Below, piece after piece: positions 45,892 through 54,454 of a DNA stretch of 64,000 bases. The translations under genes were made by a program, and so were the position numbers. The first letter of the stretch is position 1; each line of letters opens with the position of its first letter. Origin of the DNA: JAWKWH01 sp963669285 (GTDB lineage Bacteria > Pseudomonadota > Alphaproteobacteria > Rhizobiales > Rhizobiaceae); NCBI GenBank assembly GCA_963669285.2, contig CAXXSI010000011.1, positions 186,001 to 250,000 of the forward strand. The letters are read 5' to 3'. Below the pieces are notes generated by a model. That model made no database searches, was not told the DNA's origin, and saw only the letters and a list, made by a program, of their open reading frames with translations.

Positions 45892-46752
45892 ATGAAATGC
45901 GTTACCTACAATGTGCATTTTGGCGTCGGGATGGACGGAAAATACGATCTCGACCGTATCGTTAGTGCAGTTCGTGGTGCCGACGTGATCGCGCTGCAGG
46001 AGGTTTCGCGAAACAATCCGCAAAACGGCGGGGTGGATATGGTGGCGGAATTGGGTGACCTGCTGCCGGAGTATTTTACTGTGTTCGGCTCGCCCTATCA
46101 GGTCAATTTCGGCTCGCACATGGCGGATGGCAAAGCGGCATCGGTGTATTTCGAATTCGGCAATATGGTGCTGTCGAAGACGCCGATCATATCTTCGCGC
46201 AACCTGCTTTTGCCCAGAATCCGCACCTACGACATTATCAATCTCCAGCGCGGCGCGCTTGAGGCGATGGTTGAGACGCCGCTCGGTGCGGTACGGTTTT
46301 ATTCGGTGCATCTCGATCATGTCAGCGAGCGGGAACGGCTGGCGCAGATCGCGTTTCTGAAAGAACGCGTTCTGTCCTACCAGCGCGAGGGCGGCGCGGT
46401 GACGGGACTGTCCTCGATGGGCTTTCCCGAGCCGCCTCATCCCGAACACGCGGTTTTGATGGGTGATTTCAACTTGTTGCCCGAGAGCCCGGACTACGTG
46501 GCGTTGTGCGGCCGGGTCGACGGTCAGTTCGGCAGGCAGCGTTGTGCTGACGATTTCTGCGATGTGTCGATTCCGCAAGGCATGTCGGCCGAAGACAGTC
46601 ACACGTGGTTTGATCCGGAAGGCAAACAGGACTCCAAACGTATCGACTACTGTCTTGTCACCGCCAGCCTTGCCGAACGCGCCGGCAACGCCCGTGTCGA
46701 CACGGCGAGCGAGGGCTCCGACCACCGACCGGTGTGGATCGGGATCGAATAG
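45892..46752 (+). CDS. Endonuclease/exonuclease/phosphatase (EEP) family protein
   Basis: A 286-residue EEP-fold hydrolase starting MKCVTYNVHFGVGMDGKYD. The fold's metal and catalytic motifs are YNVHFG, VIALQEVS, YSVHLDH, MGDFNLLPESPDY and GSDHRPVW. No signal peptide or extra domain is visible, so it is probably cytoplasmic and may act on nucleic acids or phosphodiesters; the substrate cannot be read. The frame stays open upstream to 45745 without family character. It converges on the acetyltransferase gene 16 nt away. Confidence 0.88.
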   Translation: MKCVTYNVHFGVGMDGKYDLDRIVSAVRGADVIALQEVSRNNPQNGGVDMVAELGDLLPEYFTVFGSPYQVNFGSHMADGKAASVYFEFGNMVLSKTPIISSRNLLLPRIRTYDIINLQRGALEAMVETPLGAVRFYSVHLDHVSERERLAQIAFLKERVLSYQREGGAVTGLSSMGFPEPPHPEHAVLMGDFNLLPESPDYVALCGRVDGQFGRQRCADDFCDVSIPQGMSAEDSHTWFDPEGKQDSKRIDYCLVTASLAERAGNARVDTASEGSDHRPVWIGIE

Positions 46753-46768
46753 GCGGCCCGAGAGGAAT

Positions 46769-47314
46769 TCAGGCCGCCACATCATAGACAACACCGCCGA
46801 TGCCGGTGAAATCGGCCTTTGCCAATTGCGTCTTAATCACCGGCACCATCGCCTGACGCGCAGTTGAGAATGCTTCGCCGGAGCCGACCACCGAGAACCC
46901 AATCCGCTTCTGCAAGGCCAATGATGCCAGGTTGTCGGCAAACACCGAGGTGCCAACGATCGCTTGCGGATTGCCGGTGAAATAGTGATCGAGCACCGCA
47001 CTGACCGCTTCCGATGTGAATCCCTGTCCCCACCAGGCCTCACCCAGCCAGTAGCCGAGCGACGGGCCATGCTCGCGGTTCTCGATGCTGATAACGCCGA
47101 TCAGACGTTCGCGGTGAACGGTGTAGACAAGATCACTATCCGCCGCTTGCTCGCGGCGGTTGATCCACTCCATCGCATCACGGTGGTCGTAGGGAAACGG
47201 CGCGCGCGCGAGCATCCGGCTGACCTTCCAATTGGACAGGTGCAAGGCGATGTCATCGGCATCGACCTCCAGCGGGGGTCTCAACGTCAATCTTCTCGTG
47301 ATCAATACTTCCAT
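46769..47314 (-). CDS. GNAT-family N-acetyltransferase (RimJ/RimL type)
   Basis: A 181-residue acetyltransferase beginning MEVLITRRLTLRPPLEVDAD, the usual opening of the RimJ/RimL group. The start is decided by GGAGG 5 nt upstream. The acetyl-CoA-binding region is in SLGYWLGEAWWGQGFTSEAV and the C-terminal IGFSVVGSGE. The substrate is unknown. It lies downstream of rplU-rpmA, separated by a hairpin terminator. Confidence 0.9.
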   Translation of the reverse strand: MEVLITRRLTLRPPLEVDADDIALHLSNWKVSRMLARAPFPYDHRDAMEWINRREQAADSDLVYTVHRERLIGVISIENREHGPSLGYWLGEAWWGQGFTSEAVSAVLDHYFTGNPQAIVGTSVFADNLASLALQKRIGFSVVGSGEAFSTARQAMVPVIKTQLAKADFTGIGGVVYDVAA

Positions 47315-47330
47315 GGCAACCTCCAACGCC

Positions 47331-47366
47331 AAAAAGAAAGGGGAGATGGCGGCCCATCTCCCCTTT
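47331..47366 (-). terminator. Intrinsic terminator after rpmA (bidirectional form)
   Basis: A 13-bp perfect stem, AAAGGGGAGATGG / CCATCTCCCCTTT, with a 4-nt loop. On the minus strand it is followed by CTTTTT, which ends the rplU-rpmA transcript. On the plus strand a T-run (CTTTTTT) also follows. It ends 17 nt upstream of the acetyltransferase start, so that gene needs its own start or read-through. Confidence 0.85.
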
Positions 47367-47440
47367 GTCTTTTTTGCCATTTTTGGCTTTCAAACATCGG
47401 GCCCGAGATGGGACGCCGGTGTTTGAAATCGCGGAACCGG

Positions 47441-47710
47441 CTACTCCGCTGCCTCCATAAACGGGTTGACCGACACATAGGTTCGGCCATTGGCTTTCTT
47501 CTGAAACGCCACGGAACCCTCCGTAAGCGCGAAAAGCGTGTGGTCCTTGCCTATGCCGACATTCGTGCCCGGATGCCATTTTGTTCCGCGCTGACGAATG
47601 ATGATGTTGCCGGCGATCACTTTCTGGCCACCGAACTTTTTCACGCCAAGGCGCTTGGACTCTGAATCGCGACCATTGCGCGACGAACCGCCAGCTTTCT
47701 TGTGTGCCAT
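47441..47710 (-). CDS. rpmA: 50S ribosomal protein L27
   Basis: L27 reaches the peptidyl transferase centre with its N-terminal tail. The 89-residue protein begins MAHKKAGGSSRNGRDSESKR and has KFGGQKVIAGNIIIRQRGTK and HPGTNVGIGKDHTLF, all canonical. There is no Firmicutes-type cleaved N-terminal extension. It follows rplU by 77 nt. Confidence 0.98.
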   Translation of the reverse strand: MAHKKAGGSSRNGRDSESKRLGVKKFGGQKVIAGNIIIRQRGTKWHPGTNVGIGKDHTLFALTEGSVAFQKKANGRTYVSVNPFMEAAE

Positions 47711-47787
47711 TTCAATTCTCCTTCACGTCGATTTTCCGACGCTTTCGTGTCCTTATGCGCAGAAACGCGCCTTAATTCAAGATCGCC

Positions 47788-48471
47788 CTATTTCGCCATC
47801 TCTTTGGCCTGATCGCGCCAATCGCTGATCTGGTCGGCGGAAAACGGCATGGCCTCGTCGATGCGCGCAATGTCCTTGTCGGTGAGCTTTGCGATCTGGG
47901 CATATGTGGTGATGCCCTGCTCGTTGAGCTGGCCGGCAGCCACCGGTCCGATTCCCTTGATCTTGGTCAGGTCGTCGCCATCGCCCTTGGGCGCCTTGAA
48001 AAGCGGTGCAGCCGCAGCGGGCGCCTCCTCTTTCTTGGCCGCCGGTTTGGCTTCGGCTTCCTTCGGCTCGGCCTTCTTTGCCGGGGCATCCTGTTTGGGT
48101 TCGGCTGCCTTTTTCGGAGCTTCTTTCTTGGCTGCCGCCTTCTTCGACGGTTTGGCCCCGTCGGTCAGGATTTCCGAAATCCGGACGGTGGTCAGAAGCT
48201 GACGGTGTCCGATCGTGCGGCGCGAATTCTGCCGGCGGCGCTTCTTGAAGGTGATGACCTTGCCACCGCGACCCTGCTCGACGATTTCCGCCGTTACCAG
48301 CGCGCCATCGACGAATGGCGTTCCAATCGATGCAGCCTTGCCCTCGCCAACGACGAGAACATTGCCGAATTCTACGATGTCACCGGCATTACCGGCGACT
48401 TTCTCGACCTTCAGCAGGTCGTTGGCGGCAACACGGTACTGTTTTCCGCCGGTTTTGATGACTGCGAACAT
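47788..48471 (-). CDS. rplU: 50S ribosomal protein L21 with C-terminal helix-hairpin-helix extension
   Basis: L21 binds 23S rRNA. The first ~105 residues are normal L21 (MFAVIKTGGKQYRVAANDLL, KKRRRQNSRRTIGHRQLLT). They are followed by a low-complexity Lys/Ala/Glu stretch (about 110-160), then a domain with LTKIKGIGPVAAGQLNEQGI and a second helical repeat, a helix-hairpin-helix-like fold. The total of 227 residues is more than twice the E. coli length (103). Similar extensions occur in other Hyphomicrobiales. The 295-bp region before the start, up to the tRNA, holds no gene I can support. Confidence 0.96.
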   Translation of the reverse strand: MFAVIKTGGKQYRVAANDLLKVEKVAGNAGDIVEFGNVLVVGEGKAASIGTPFVDGALVTAEIVEQGRGGKVITFKKRRRQNSRRTIGHRQLLTTVRISEILTDGAKPSKKAAAKKEAPKKAAEPKQDAPAKKAEPKEAEAKPAAKKEEAPAAAAPLFKAPKGDGDDLTKIKGIGPVAAGQLNEQGITTYAQIAKLTDKDIARIDEAMPFSADQISDWRDQAKEMAK

Positions 48472-48766
48472 TTTGTTTGCCTTTCATATGTTCCGTCCGG
48501 CTCTGGGAGCGGGAATGCTGTCCCGGCCGTCTTTTTGTCAGTCGTTTCGGGTTCATTTAGTCAAAGTACAACGGCGCGGAAACGAGCCCGCGCCGAAGAA
48601 CAGCGGTCTCATGCCGAAGGATCGTCCAAATGTCAAGGAAAACCGGTTGGCGCCGGATATCTGCTCGCACAGCTTCGACGCGGCAACGCGCTGAAATTTC
48701 CCTTGTGCGCAACGCGACCAGTCGCTATCTAGGCGCCGCGCCCCTACCCGGGGACCAACCACGAGC

Positions 48767-48856
48767 GGAGAGGTGGCTGAGTGGTTGAAAGCGCCGCACT
48801 CGAAATGCGGTATAGGGGCAACTCTATCGGGGGTTCGAATCCCTCCCTCTCCGCCA
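48767..48856 (+). tRNA. tRNA-Ser (anticodon CGA)
   Basis: A class II tRNA with a long variable arm. The acceptor stem GGAGAGG pairs with CCTCTCC, followed by G and an encoded CCA. The anticodon stem CCGCA/TGCGG closes the loop CTCGAAA, giving anticodon CGA for UCG codons. The T-arm contains GGTTCGAATCC. Core genes lie to its left and accessory-type genes to its right, so it may be an integration boundary. Confidence 0.97.
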
Positions 48857-49382
48857 CAAACCGATCCTTATCCTCGCGACCGTAGGCCGATGCCTTTGCG
48901 TTGATCTGTGCTGCCCCAGTACCCGACAGAATCGGTGTTCCGACACATTCATCTCGCTTCGGACCAGACTTATCCGCACCGAAAGCGCACGCGGATTGAA
49001 TAAGGACTGCCAAAAAATCGCGCCCAATCGAATGCGCGGGAACTGAACAATAACCCGCCTTGGAAGCCGGATAATGTTGGTTGGAGACCGCATCGCCAAC
49101 GCCAGTAAGTAGGGTGCGATGGCGGCAAAGACACGCCGAAGATGTATCCGTCCAATCGCTCATCAGGTCGGCCAATGTCGACAGTCGCGCCAAACCTATC
49201 CGTCTGGCAGCAGCACCTATCCAAATCACCTGTTGGTCTGAGAAGTCAGTTGCGCTGATATGATTGTGAACTCTGTGGGGCGCACCATTGCTTCTTTGCC
49301 ACCAATCGGGGCCACCCGAAAAGCGGGCGCACTACCACAGGCAACCAGGATATCATCCTGCAATCTACACGAAGGGGTGTAA
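48857..49382. other. 526-bp region without a supported gene
   Basis: No frame here shows family character. The open frame on the minus strand at 48744-49229 runs through the antisense of the tRNA (EREGFEPPI...), a well-known false protein. Its upstream half has Cys and Gly residues but no recognised pattern. The right end must hold the promoter of the ABC transporter operon. The region may be a degraded remnant at a tRNA-linked junction. Confidence 0.5.
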
Positions 49383-50264
49383 TTGTCGGCTTTCTTGCAG
49401 AGAATTGGCAAACCGGGGCGTGGCGCACTTTTGGCGGCGCCGGGCGTGTTCTTCTTTGCGATCTTTTTTGTAGTGCCCCTTGTAAGCCTGTTTCTGCTTT
49501 CTCTCGACAAACCATCCATAGGCAATGCGAGCGTCCAATGGATGTTCGATTTTCGCAATTTTGAGCGTTTTTTCGGACGGGCACTGTATTATGAAGCGGC
49601 AATCCGTTCCGCCGGTCTGGCCGCGCTGGTGTCCGCGATTACCCTTGTGCTCGGTTATCCGTTGGCGTTCTTAATCGCCAAAACGACCAACGTACGGCGC
49701 AACACGACATTGATGATCCTTGTGCTGTGCGCAATGCAACTGGATATGGTTATCCGCCTTTTTGGCCTGATGGTCCTGATGGGCGATGTCGGTATCATAA
49801 ACGAATTTCTTCGCTGGATCGGCATTATTGGCGACGAACCTCTACCGCTGATGTACAATTTCACCGGTGTCGTCGTCGGGCTGGTCCAGTTCTCGCTTCC
49901 GTTCATGGTCCTTTCGCTGGTCGGGGTGATACAGGGCATCAATCCATCGCTTGAAGAGGCCGCGCGCAGCCTCGGTGCGCGGCGATGGCAGACATTCTGG
50001 AAAATTACGGTTCCCATGAGTATGCCAGGCATCCTGGCCGGATTGTTGCTGGTCTTTGCGATCTCGTTTTCATCATATGTCGTTCCGACCTTGATGGGCG
50101 GCTGGAAGGTGGTCGTGCTCCCGATCCACATTTTTCAGCAGGTCGCCGAACTCGGTAAATGGCAGTTTGGCGCTGCCATCGCGGTGGTCATGTTCGCAAT
50201 CAGCTTTCTGGTTATGCTGATCTATCAGCGTGCCGCGGCACAAGCGTCGGGGGGACGCATCTGA
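49383..50264 (+). CDS. ABC transporter permease (spermidine/putrescine PotB type)
   Basis: A 293-residue inner-membrane permease with about six hydrophobic helices (first: FFFAIFFVVPLVSLFLLSL). The EAA loop that docks the ATPase reads EEAARSLGARRWQTFWKITV. The start is a TTG with GAAGGGG upstream; no better ATG precedes the family-like N-terminus. Its stop overlaps the next permease start (TGATG at 50262-50266). It is the first gene of a permease-permease-receptor-ATPase operon. Confidence 0.92.
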   Translation: MSAFLQRIGKPGRGALLAAPGVFFFAIFFVVPLVSLFLLSLDKPSIGNASVQWMFDFRNFERFFGRALYYEAAIRSAGLAALVSAITLVLGYPLAFLIAKTTNVRRNTTLMILVLCAMQLDMVIRLFGLMVLMGDVGIINEFLRWIGIIGDEPLPLMYNFTGVVVGLVQFSLPFMVLSLVGVIQGINPSLEEAARSLGARRWQTFWKITVPMSMPGILAGLLLVFAISFSSYVVPTLMGGWKVVVLPIHIFQQVAELGKWQFGAAIAVVMFAISFLVMLIYQRAAAQASGGRI

Positions 50265-51097
50265 TGGCACTTGCCGACAAATCCATCAGGCGCGAAGCAG
50301 CCGTACCATTTGTGCTGAAGCTGCTGGCCATTATGGCGCTGATCTTGCTGCTGGCGCCGGTTGTCGTGGTGATCTTGGCCGGATTGAATTCAGGCGACCA
50401 TCTGACCTTTCCACCAAAAGGACTATCCCTGCGCTGGGTCATCGCCTTTTTCCAGTCCGACGCATTTCTGCCTGCATATCTGTTCAGTCTGGTGCTGGCC
50501 GTGGTCACCATGATCATTTCGACCATTCTTGGCACCTCGATTGCCCTGTTTCTGGCCCGCACGGAGTTCCGCGGCAAGCAGATGGTGCGTGCGTTTTTCA
50601 TGGCGCCGCTGATGCTGCCCGGTATTGTTCTGGGGCTTGCGCTCTATTTGTTCTATCTGTCCAGCGGCCTGGGGCTGGTTCGCACAATGCCCGGTCTTGT
50701 GATCGGGCATGTTCTGGTAACCTGTCCCTATGTAATTGGTACGGTGAATGCGGCGCTGGTCGGGTTCGACACCACCCTGGAAGAAGCAGCCCGAAGCCTC
50801 GGTGCCAAGCCACTGAAGACATTTCGAGCGATAACGTTGCCGGTGATCTCTCCGGGGATCATTGCTGGATCGGTATTCTCGTTCATTGTTTCGTTTGGTC
50901 AGTTCGATGTGTCGCTTTTCCTGACACCGCCTGACTCCAATCCCCTGCCGATCGCCCTGTACTCATCACTTCGCTACACATTTGAGCCCACGGCGGCCGC
51001 TGCCGGGATATTCGCCATTTTTCTTGTGGTCGTTTCGATGCTGATAACCGCGAAACTGACCAATCTGCGCCAGCTCGCAAACGTGAACTTCTCATGA
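50264..51097 (+). CDS. ABC transporter permease (spermidine/putrescine PotC type)
   Basis: The second membrane half of the importer, 277 residues from the ATG at 50264 (MALADKSIRRE); the longer frame from 50159 lies inside the first permease. Hydrophobic helices start near residue 20 (LLAIMALILLLAPVVVVIL). The EAA loop is EEAARSLGAKPLKTFRAITL. PotB/PotC-type pairs form the channel for polyamine-like or other small cationic or carboxylate substrates. Confidence 0.93.
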   Translation: MALADKSIRREAAVPFVLKLLAIMALILLLAPVVVVILAGLNSGDHLTFPPKGLSLRWVIAFFQSDAFLPAYLFSLVLAVVTMIISTILGTSIALFLARTEFRGKQMVRAFFMAPLMLPGIVLGLALYLFYLSSGLGLVRTMPGLVIGHVLVTCPYVIGTVNAALVGFDTTLEEAARSLGAKPLKTFRAITLPVISPGIIAGSVFSFIVSFGQFDVSLFLTPPDSNPLPIALYSSLRYTFEPTAAAAGIFAIFLVVVSMLITAKLTNLRQLANVNFS

Positions 51098-51127
51098 ATT
51101 GAAACAAAATCAGCAAAGGAGAGTGAA

Positions 51128-52249
51128 ATGTCGAATGGGAGCAAGAAACTTGTCGATTTAAAACGCCGGGGCCTTCTGAAGGGCGGCGCAGCGGCTGCTG
51201 TTCTGGCCGGGCCTGTCAGCTTGTTCAACATAAACCACGTGTGGTCGCAGGACGTAATGTGGGATGGACAACCGTTCGATGCCGGTGGCGCGACGATCCG
51301 CATCAATGAATGGGGTGGATTCTGGCAGGAGTTCATGCAGAAGAACGCGATCGATGAATTCGAGAAGACATACAACTGCAAGGTTGCCTATGATTCATCG
51401 TTTCCCTGGTTTCCCAAATATATCGCAGGCGGTCCGGAAGCGCCGGCATTTCATATGGGAAACTGGAACCTGAACGAGATTATCAAGCTTGGAAGAGCAG
51501 GCGATTTTTTCCTGTCGACGGATGAGCTGAAAGAAAACCTGCCCAATGCGGCCGACTGTTGGGATTTCGCGTTCGGAAGCGGTCTCGGCATCACTTGGGG
51601 TTTCGGTCAATATGCTCATGTCTGGCGGACCGATCTCGTCGATCCTGCACCGGTCGGCTTCAAGTCCTTTTGGGAAGATCGTTTCGCCGACAAACGCGCG
51701 ACCTACATCACCTCGAATGGTTTGTTTATGACGTTCTTCATGACCGCAGCCGCCGAGTTTGGCTCCGGACCTGACGATCTGGAGGCCGGTTTTGAGGCAA
51801 TGCGGGCGGCAATGCCGATGAAGATCAGCGATTTCACCGGTAACATGCAGACCCTGGTCGAACGCGGTGAAGTACAGATGGGTGTTCAGTGGGAAGGCGA
51901 GATTTTCCTGCAGATGGATAAGGGAATTGCCGTCGCACCGCTGACCTGGGAGAAGAAACCGATCCTGACACAGACCCATACGGTGTCGCGTTACTCCGAC
52001 CCGATGGAAAAGAAACTTGCGCTGGCGCTGGTCAACACCAAGTTGGATCCTGTTTTCCAAAACAAGGCGGCGGATACATTCTATCTTCGCCCGTCAAACA
52101 AGAAAGCAGAATTGCCTGAGCGGCTTACCAATAAGGGCGTAACCAATACGGCTGACGCGCTGGATGGTCTTTGGATCCCCGACTGGAACTGGTACCTCGA
52201 CAACGAAGATGAGATTGTCGAAACCACGAACGAAATCTTCGCGGGCTAA
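51128..52249 (+). CDS. ABC transporter substrate-binding protein (PotD-like), Tat-exported
   Basis: A 373-residue periplasmic receptor. The N-terminus has a twin-arginine type signal (LKRRGLLKGGAAAAVLAGP), so it may be exported folded. The mature part opens INEWGGFWQEFM and shows the two-lobed PotD-type pattern (MGNWNLNEIIKLGRAG, GSGLGITWGFGQYAHVWRTD, VQWEGEIFLQMDKG). Aromatic residues typical of polyamine or ammonium binding are plentiful, but the ligand cannot be read. A strong hairpin follows before the ATPase gene, consistent with higher receptor expression. Confidence 0.92.
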   Translation: MSNGSKKLVDLKRRGLLKGGAAAAVLAGPVSLFNINHVWSQDVMWDGQPFDAGGATIRINEWGGFWQEFMQKNAIDEFEKTYNCKVAYDSSFPWFPKYIAGGPEAPAFHMGNWNLNEIIKLGRAGDFFLSTDELKENLPNAADCWDFAFGSGLGITWGFGQYAHVWRTDLVDPAPVGFKSFWEDRFADKRATYITSNGLFMTFFMTAAAEFGSGPDDLEAGFEAMRAAMPMKISDFTGNMQTLVERGEVQMGVQWEGEIFLQMDKGIAVAPLTWEKKPILTQTHTVSRYSDPMEKKLALALVNTKLDPVFQNKAADTFYLRPSNKKAELPERLTNKGVTNTADALDGLWIPDWNWYLDNEDEIVETTNEIFAG

Positions 52250-52260
52250 TCAATGACAAC

Positions 52261-52291
52261 TGGCCCGGCGAATACTGTCGCCGCCGGGCCA
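52261..52291 (+). promoter_or_regulatory. Intercistronic hairpin between receptor and ATPase genes
   Basis: A perfect 10-bp GC-rich stem, TGGCCCGGCG / CGCCGGGCCA, with an 11-nt loop lies 12 nt after the receptor stop. It has no T-run, so it is not a full terminator. Such hairpins often protect the 3' end of the abundant receptor mRNA and lower read-through to the ATPase. Confidence 0.6.
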
Positions 52292-52310
52292 GCCAATTCA
52301 GGTAAACAGC

Positions 52311-53381
52311 ATGGCGAATGTCGTTCTCTCAGAACTTAGCAAGTATTTTGGTGATTTTGCCGCTGTCGACGATGTTTCTTTGGAAATTGTCGAAGGCGAG
52401 TTTTTTTCCATGCTCGGCCCATCGGGCTGCGGCAAGTCGACGACGTTGCGCATGATTGCCGGTTTTGAGGAAACCAGCATTGGCCGCATTGAGGTCGGTG
52501 GCACCGACGTATCCCAGTTTCCGCCTGAGGACCGAAACATCGGATTTGTATTTCAGAATTACGCGATATTTCCGCATATGAATGTTTATGAAAATATCGC
52601 GTTCGGACTGAAGCTGCGGAAACTGTCAAAGGGCGATATCGACACCCGGGTCCGTGCCGCTCTGGAACAGGTCGGCATGACCGGTTTTGAAAACCGGTTC
52701 CAGCGGGAATTGTCCGGCGGGCAGCAGCAGCGTGTTGCACTTGCGCGTGTGTTGGTTACCGAGCCGAGAATTCTCCTGCTTGATGAACCGCTTTCGGCTC
52801 TGGATAAGAACCTGCGCGAAGAAATGAAGTTCTGGATCAAGGAACTTCAACAATCACTCGGTATCACCACGATCTATGTCACCCATGATCAGGGTGAAGC
52901 TCTGACAATGTCTGACCGCATCGCGGTGATGAGCAATGGTAAGATTGCCCAAATTGGTACGCCGGAAGAGATTTACGAACGCCCGAACACCCGTTTTGTG
53001 ACTGAGTTCATCGGTGAATCAAATATTTTAAGCGCCCGGGTGACCTCGCTTGAAAATTCGACCTGTGAACTGGATGTTGGAGGGCAGACAGTGAAGGCAC
53101 CTCTTCGCGAGGGAATCGCCGTCGGAGACGATGTCGTTCTCGCATTGCGGCCCGAAAGGGTTCTCATCGGTTCCGAAACTGTTCCGGCCGGAGGGAACAA
53201 ACTGCAACTCGCGTTGAAAAAGATGACTTATCAGGGATCTTTCATTCGCTTCCTGCTCGATCTTGAAGGGCAGGAGCTCGTTGCCGAAGTTGCCAATCGA
53301 CATGATGTGCCCCGCTTCGAACAAGGTGCGACGATCGATGTTGGCTGGCGCATCGATTGCGGTTGGATCATCACCGAATAG
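52311..53381 (+). CDS. ABC transporter ATP-binding protein (PotA-like)
   Basis: A 356-residue ATPase with Walker A GPSGCGKSTTL, Q-loop FVFQNYAIFPHM, signature LSGGQQQRVALARVL, Walker B ILLLDEPLSALD and H-loop VTHDQGEAL. The C-terminal third is a TOBE-type regulatory domain (LALRPERVLIGSE). It completes the importer begun at 49383. The nitroreductase-fold gene starts 24 nt after its stop and is probably in the same transcript. Confidence 0.94.
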   Translation: MANVVLSELSKYFGDFAAVDDVSLEIVEGEFFSMLGPSGCGKSTTLRMIAGFEETSIGRIEVGGTDVSQFPPEDRNIGFVFQNYAIFPHMNVYENIAFGLKLRKLSKGDIDTRVRAALEQVGMTGFENRFQRELSGGQQQRVALARVLVTEPRILLLDEPLSALDKNLREEMKFWIKELQQSLGITTIYVTHDQGEALTMSDRIAVMSNGKIAQIGTPEEIYERPNTRFVTEFIGESNILSARVTSLENSTCELDVGGQTVKAPLREGIAVGDDVVLALRPERVLIGSETVPAGGNKLQLALKKMTYQGSFIRFLLDLEGQELVAEVANRHDVPRFEQGATIDVGWRIDCGWIITE

Positions 53382-53405
53382 GTCGTTCCAGGAAGTTTGA
53401 AGACC

Positions 53406-54377
53406 ATGCTCTCGACCTGCAAGACGAATATCAGGCTCGTTCGTGCTTTCCTTTATGACTTTCTCCGGTACCGCAGGTTCAGCTTTGTCTCGCGGCAAAC
53501 CTCCAGAAGTAACCGCCGTGCGATCATTCGAATATTCATCCACTACCTCGAAGGCGGAATGTGCTTCCCTGATGTGCGGCTGGGATACGGCCAGGACAAG
53601 GCACAATCGGTCATCAGGAAACTGCGGTCATATCACCGCGATTTCGGAGCGGATGAAACTGTCGCGTGGGCATTTGCAACGCTGACAAACTACCTCGAAT
53701 TTCATCGCGATCACAATCATGCCCTTTCAACACTCGAGACCATGTTTAGTGAACTGACACGTGATATTGACCTGAGTGGTTTGGAATGCGCTGGCGGGGC
53801 TGAAGTTGTGACCGCCAGCCAAATCCGCAATGCATCGAAAGTCGATTTCCAGCAATTCCTGGCTAACCGGCACAGTATTCGGCAATACGCTACCGGCAGT
53901 ATCGAGCCGGAAACGATCCGCAAGATCGTAGGAAACGCACAGCAATGCCCGTCTGTCTGTAATCGGCAGACTTGCAAGGTTTATGCATTGACCGATCCGG
54001 AAGACATACAGACGGTTTTGACCTATCAGGCGGGAAATGCCGGATTCCGTCAGGAAATACAGACCCTGTTCGTGATCACCGCAAACATCAGCGAAATGAA
54101 CCTGATCGGCGAGCGCTATCAAGGGTGGATAGATGGTGGCATTTTCGCGATGACCCTGGCACTGTCGATTCACGCCGAGGGCCTTGGTGCGTGTTTTCTG
54201 AATTGGAGCACAGAGCCGGATCAGGACCGTTCTCTGCGGCGATGTCTCAGCATTCCCGATGATGAGCTGGTCATTACAATGATGTCCGCCGGGCATCTCA
54301 AACCAGAGTTTTGCGTTCCTGTTTCACATCGCAAGACACTCGACGAAGTGCTGGTCCTCGATCCCTCACTGGCTTGA
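53406..54377 (+). CDS. Nitroreductase-family protein with an extra N-terminal domain
   Basis: A 323-residue protein from the ATG at 53406, with AGGAAG upstream; a TTG at 53397 is also possible. The C-terminal half (about 145-320) is an FMN nitroreductase fold, with NRHSIRQYATGSIEPE for the FMN phosphate, PSVCNRQTCKVYAL and EGLGACFLNW. The first ~140 residues have no nitroreductase counterpart and are basic and helix-prone. Similar two-part proteins occur in polysaccharide gene clusters, where their role is unknown. Here it follows an ABC importer and precedes the LuxR regulator, suggesting a redox step on the imported compound; this is inference. Confidence 0.82.
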   Translation: MLSTCKTNIRLVRAFLYDFLRYRRFSFVSRQTSRSNRRAIIRIFIHYLEGGMCFPDVRLGYGQDKAQSVIRKLRSYHRDFGADETVAWAFATLTNYLEFHRDHNHALSTLETMFSELTRDIDLSGLECAGGAEVVTASQIRNASKVDFQQFLANRHSIRQYATGSIEPETIRKIVGNAQQCPSVCNRQTCKVYALTDPEDIQTVLTYQAGNAGFRQEIQTLFVITANISEMNLIGERYQGWIDGGIFAMTLALSIHAEGLGACFLNWSTEPDQDRSLRRCLSIPDDELVITMMSAGHLKPEFCVPVSHRKTLDEVLVLDPSLA

Positions 54378-54454
54378 CAAGCCGAGTACCTGCCAGTCTT
54401 CATTACGGTTGCACAGCTATCTTTTGGTGATCGGGGAGAGCGCGTGCGGAGGAC

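Noticed and set aside
48744..49229. 161-residue minus-strand frame with EREGFEPPI... near its C-terminus
   Set aside because: It runs through the antisense of tRNA-Ser; this peptide is a well-known false product of tRNA antisense reading.
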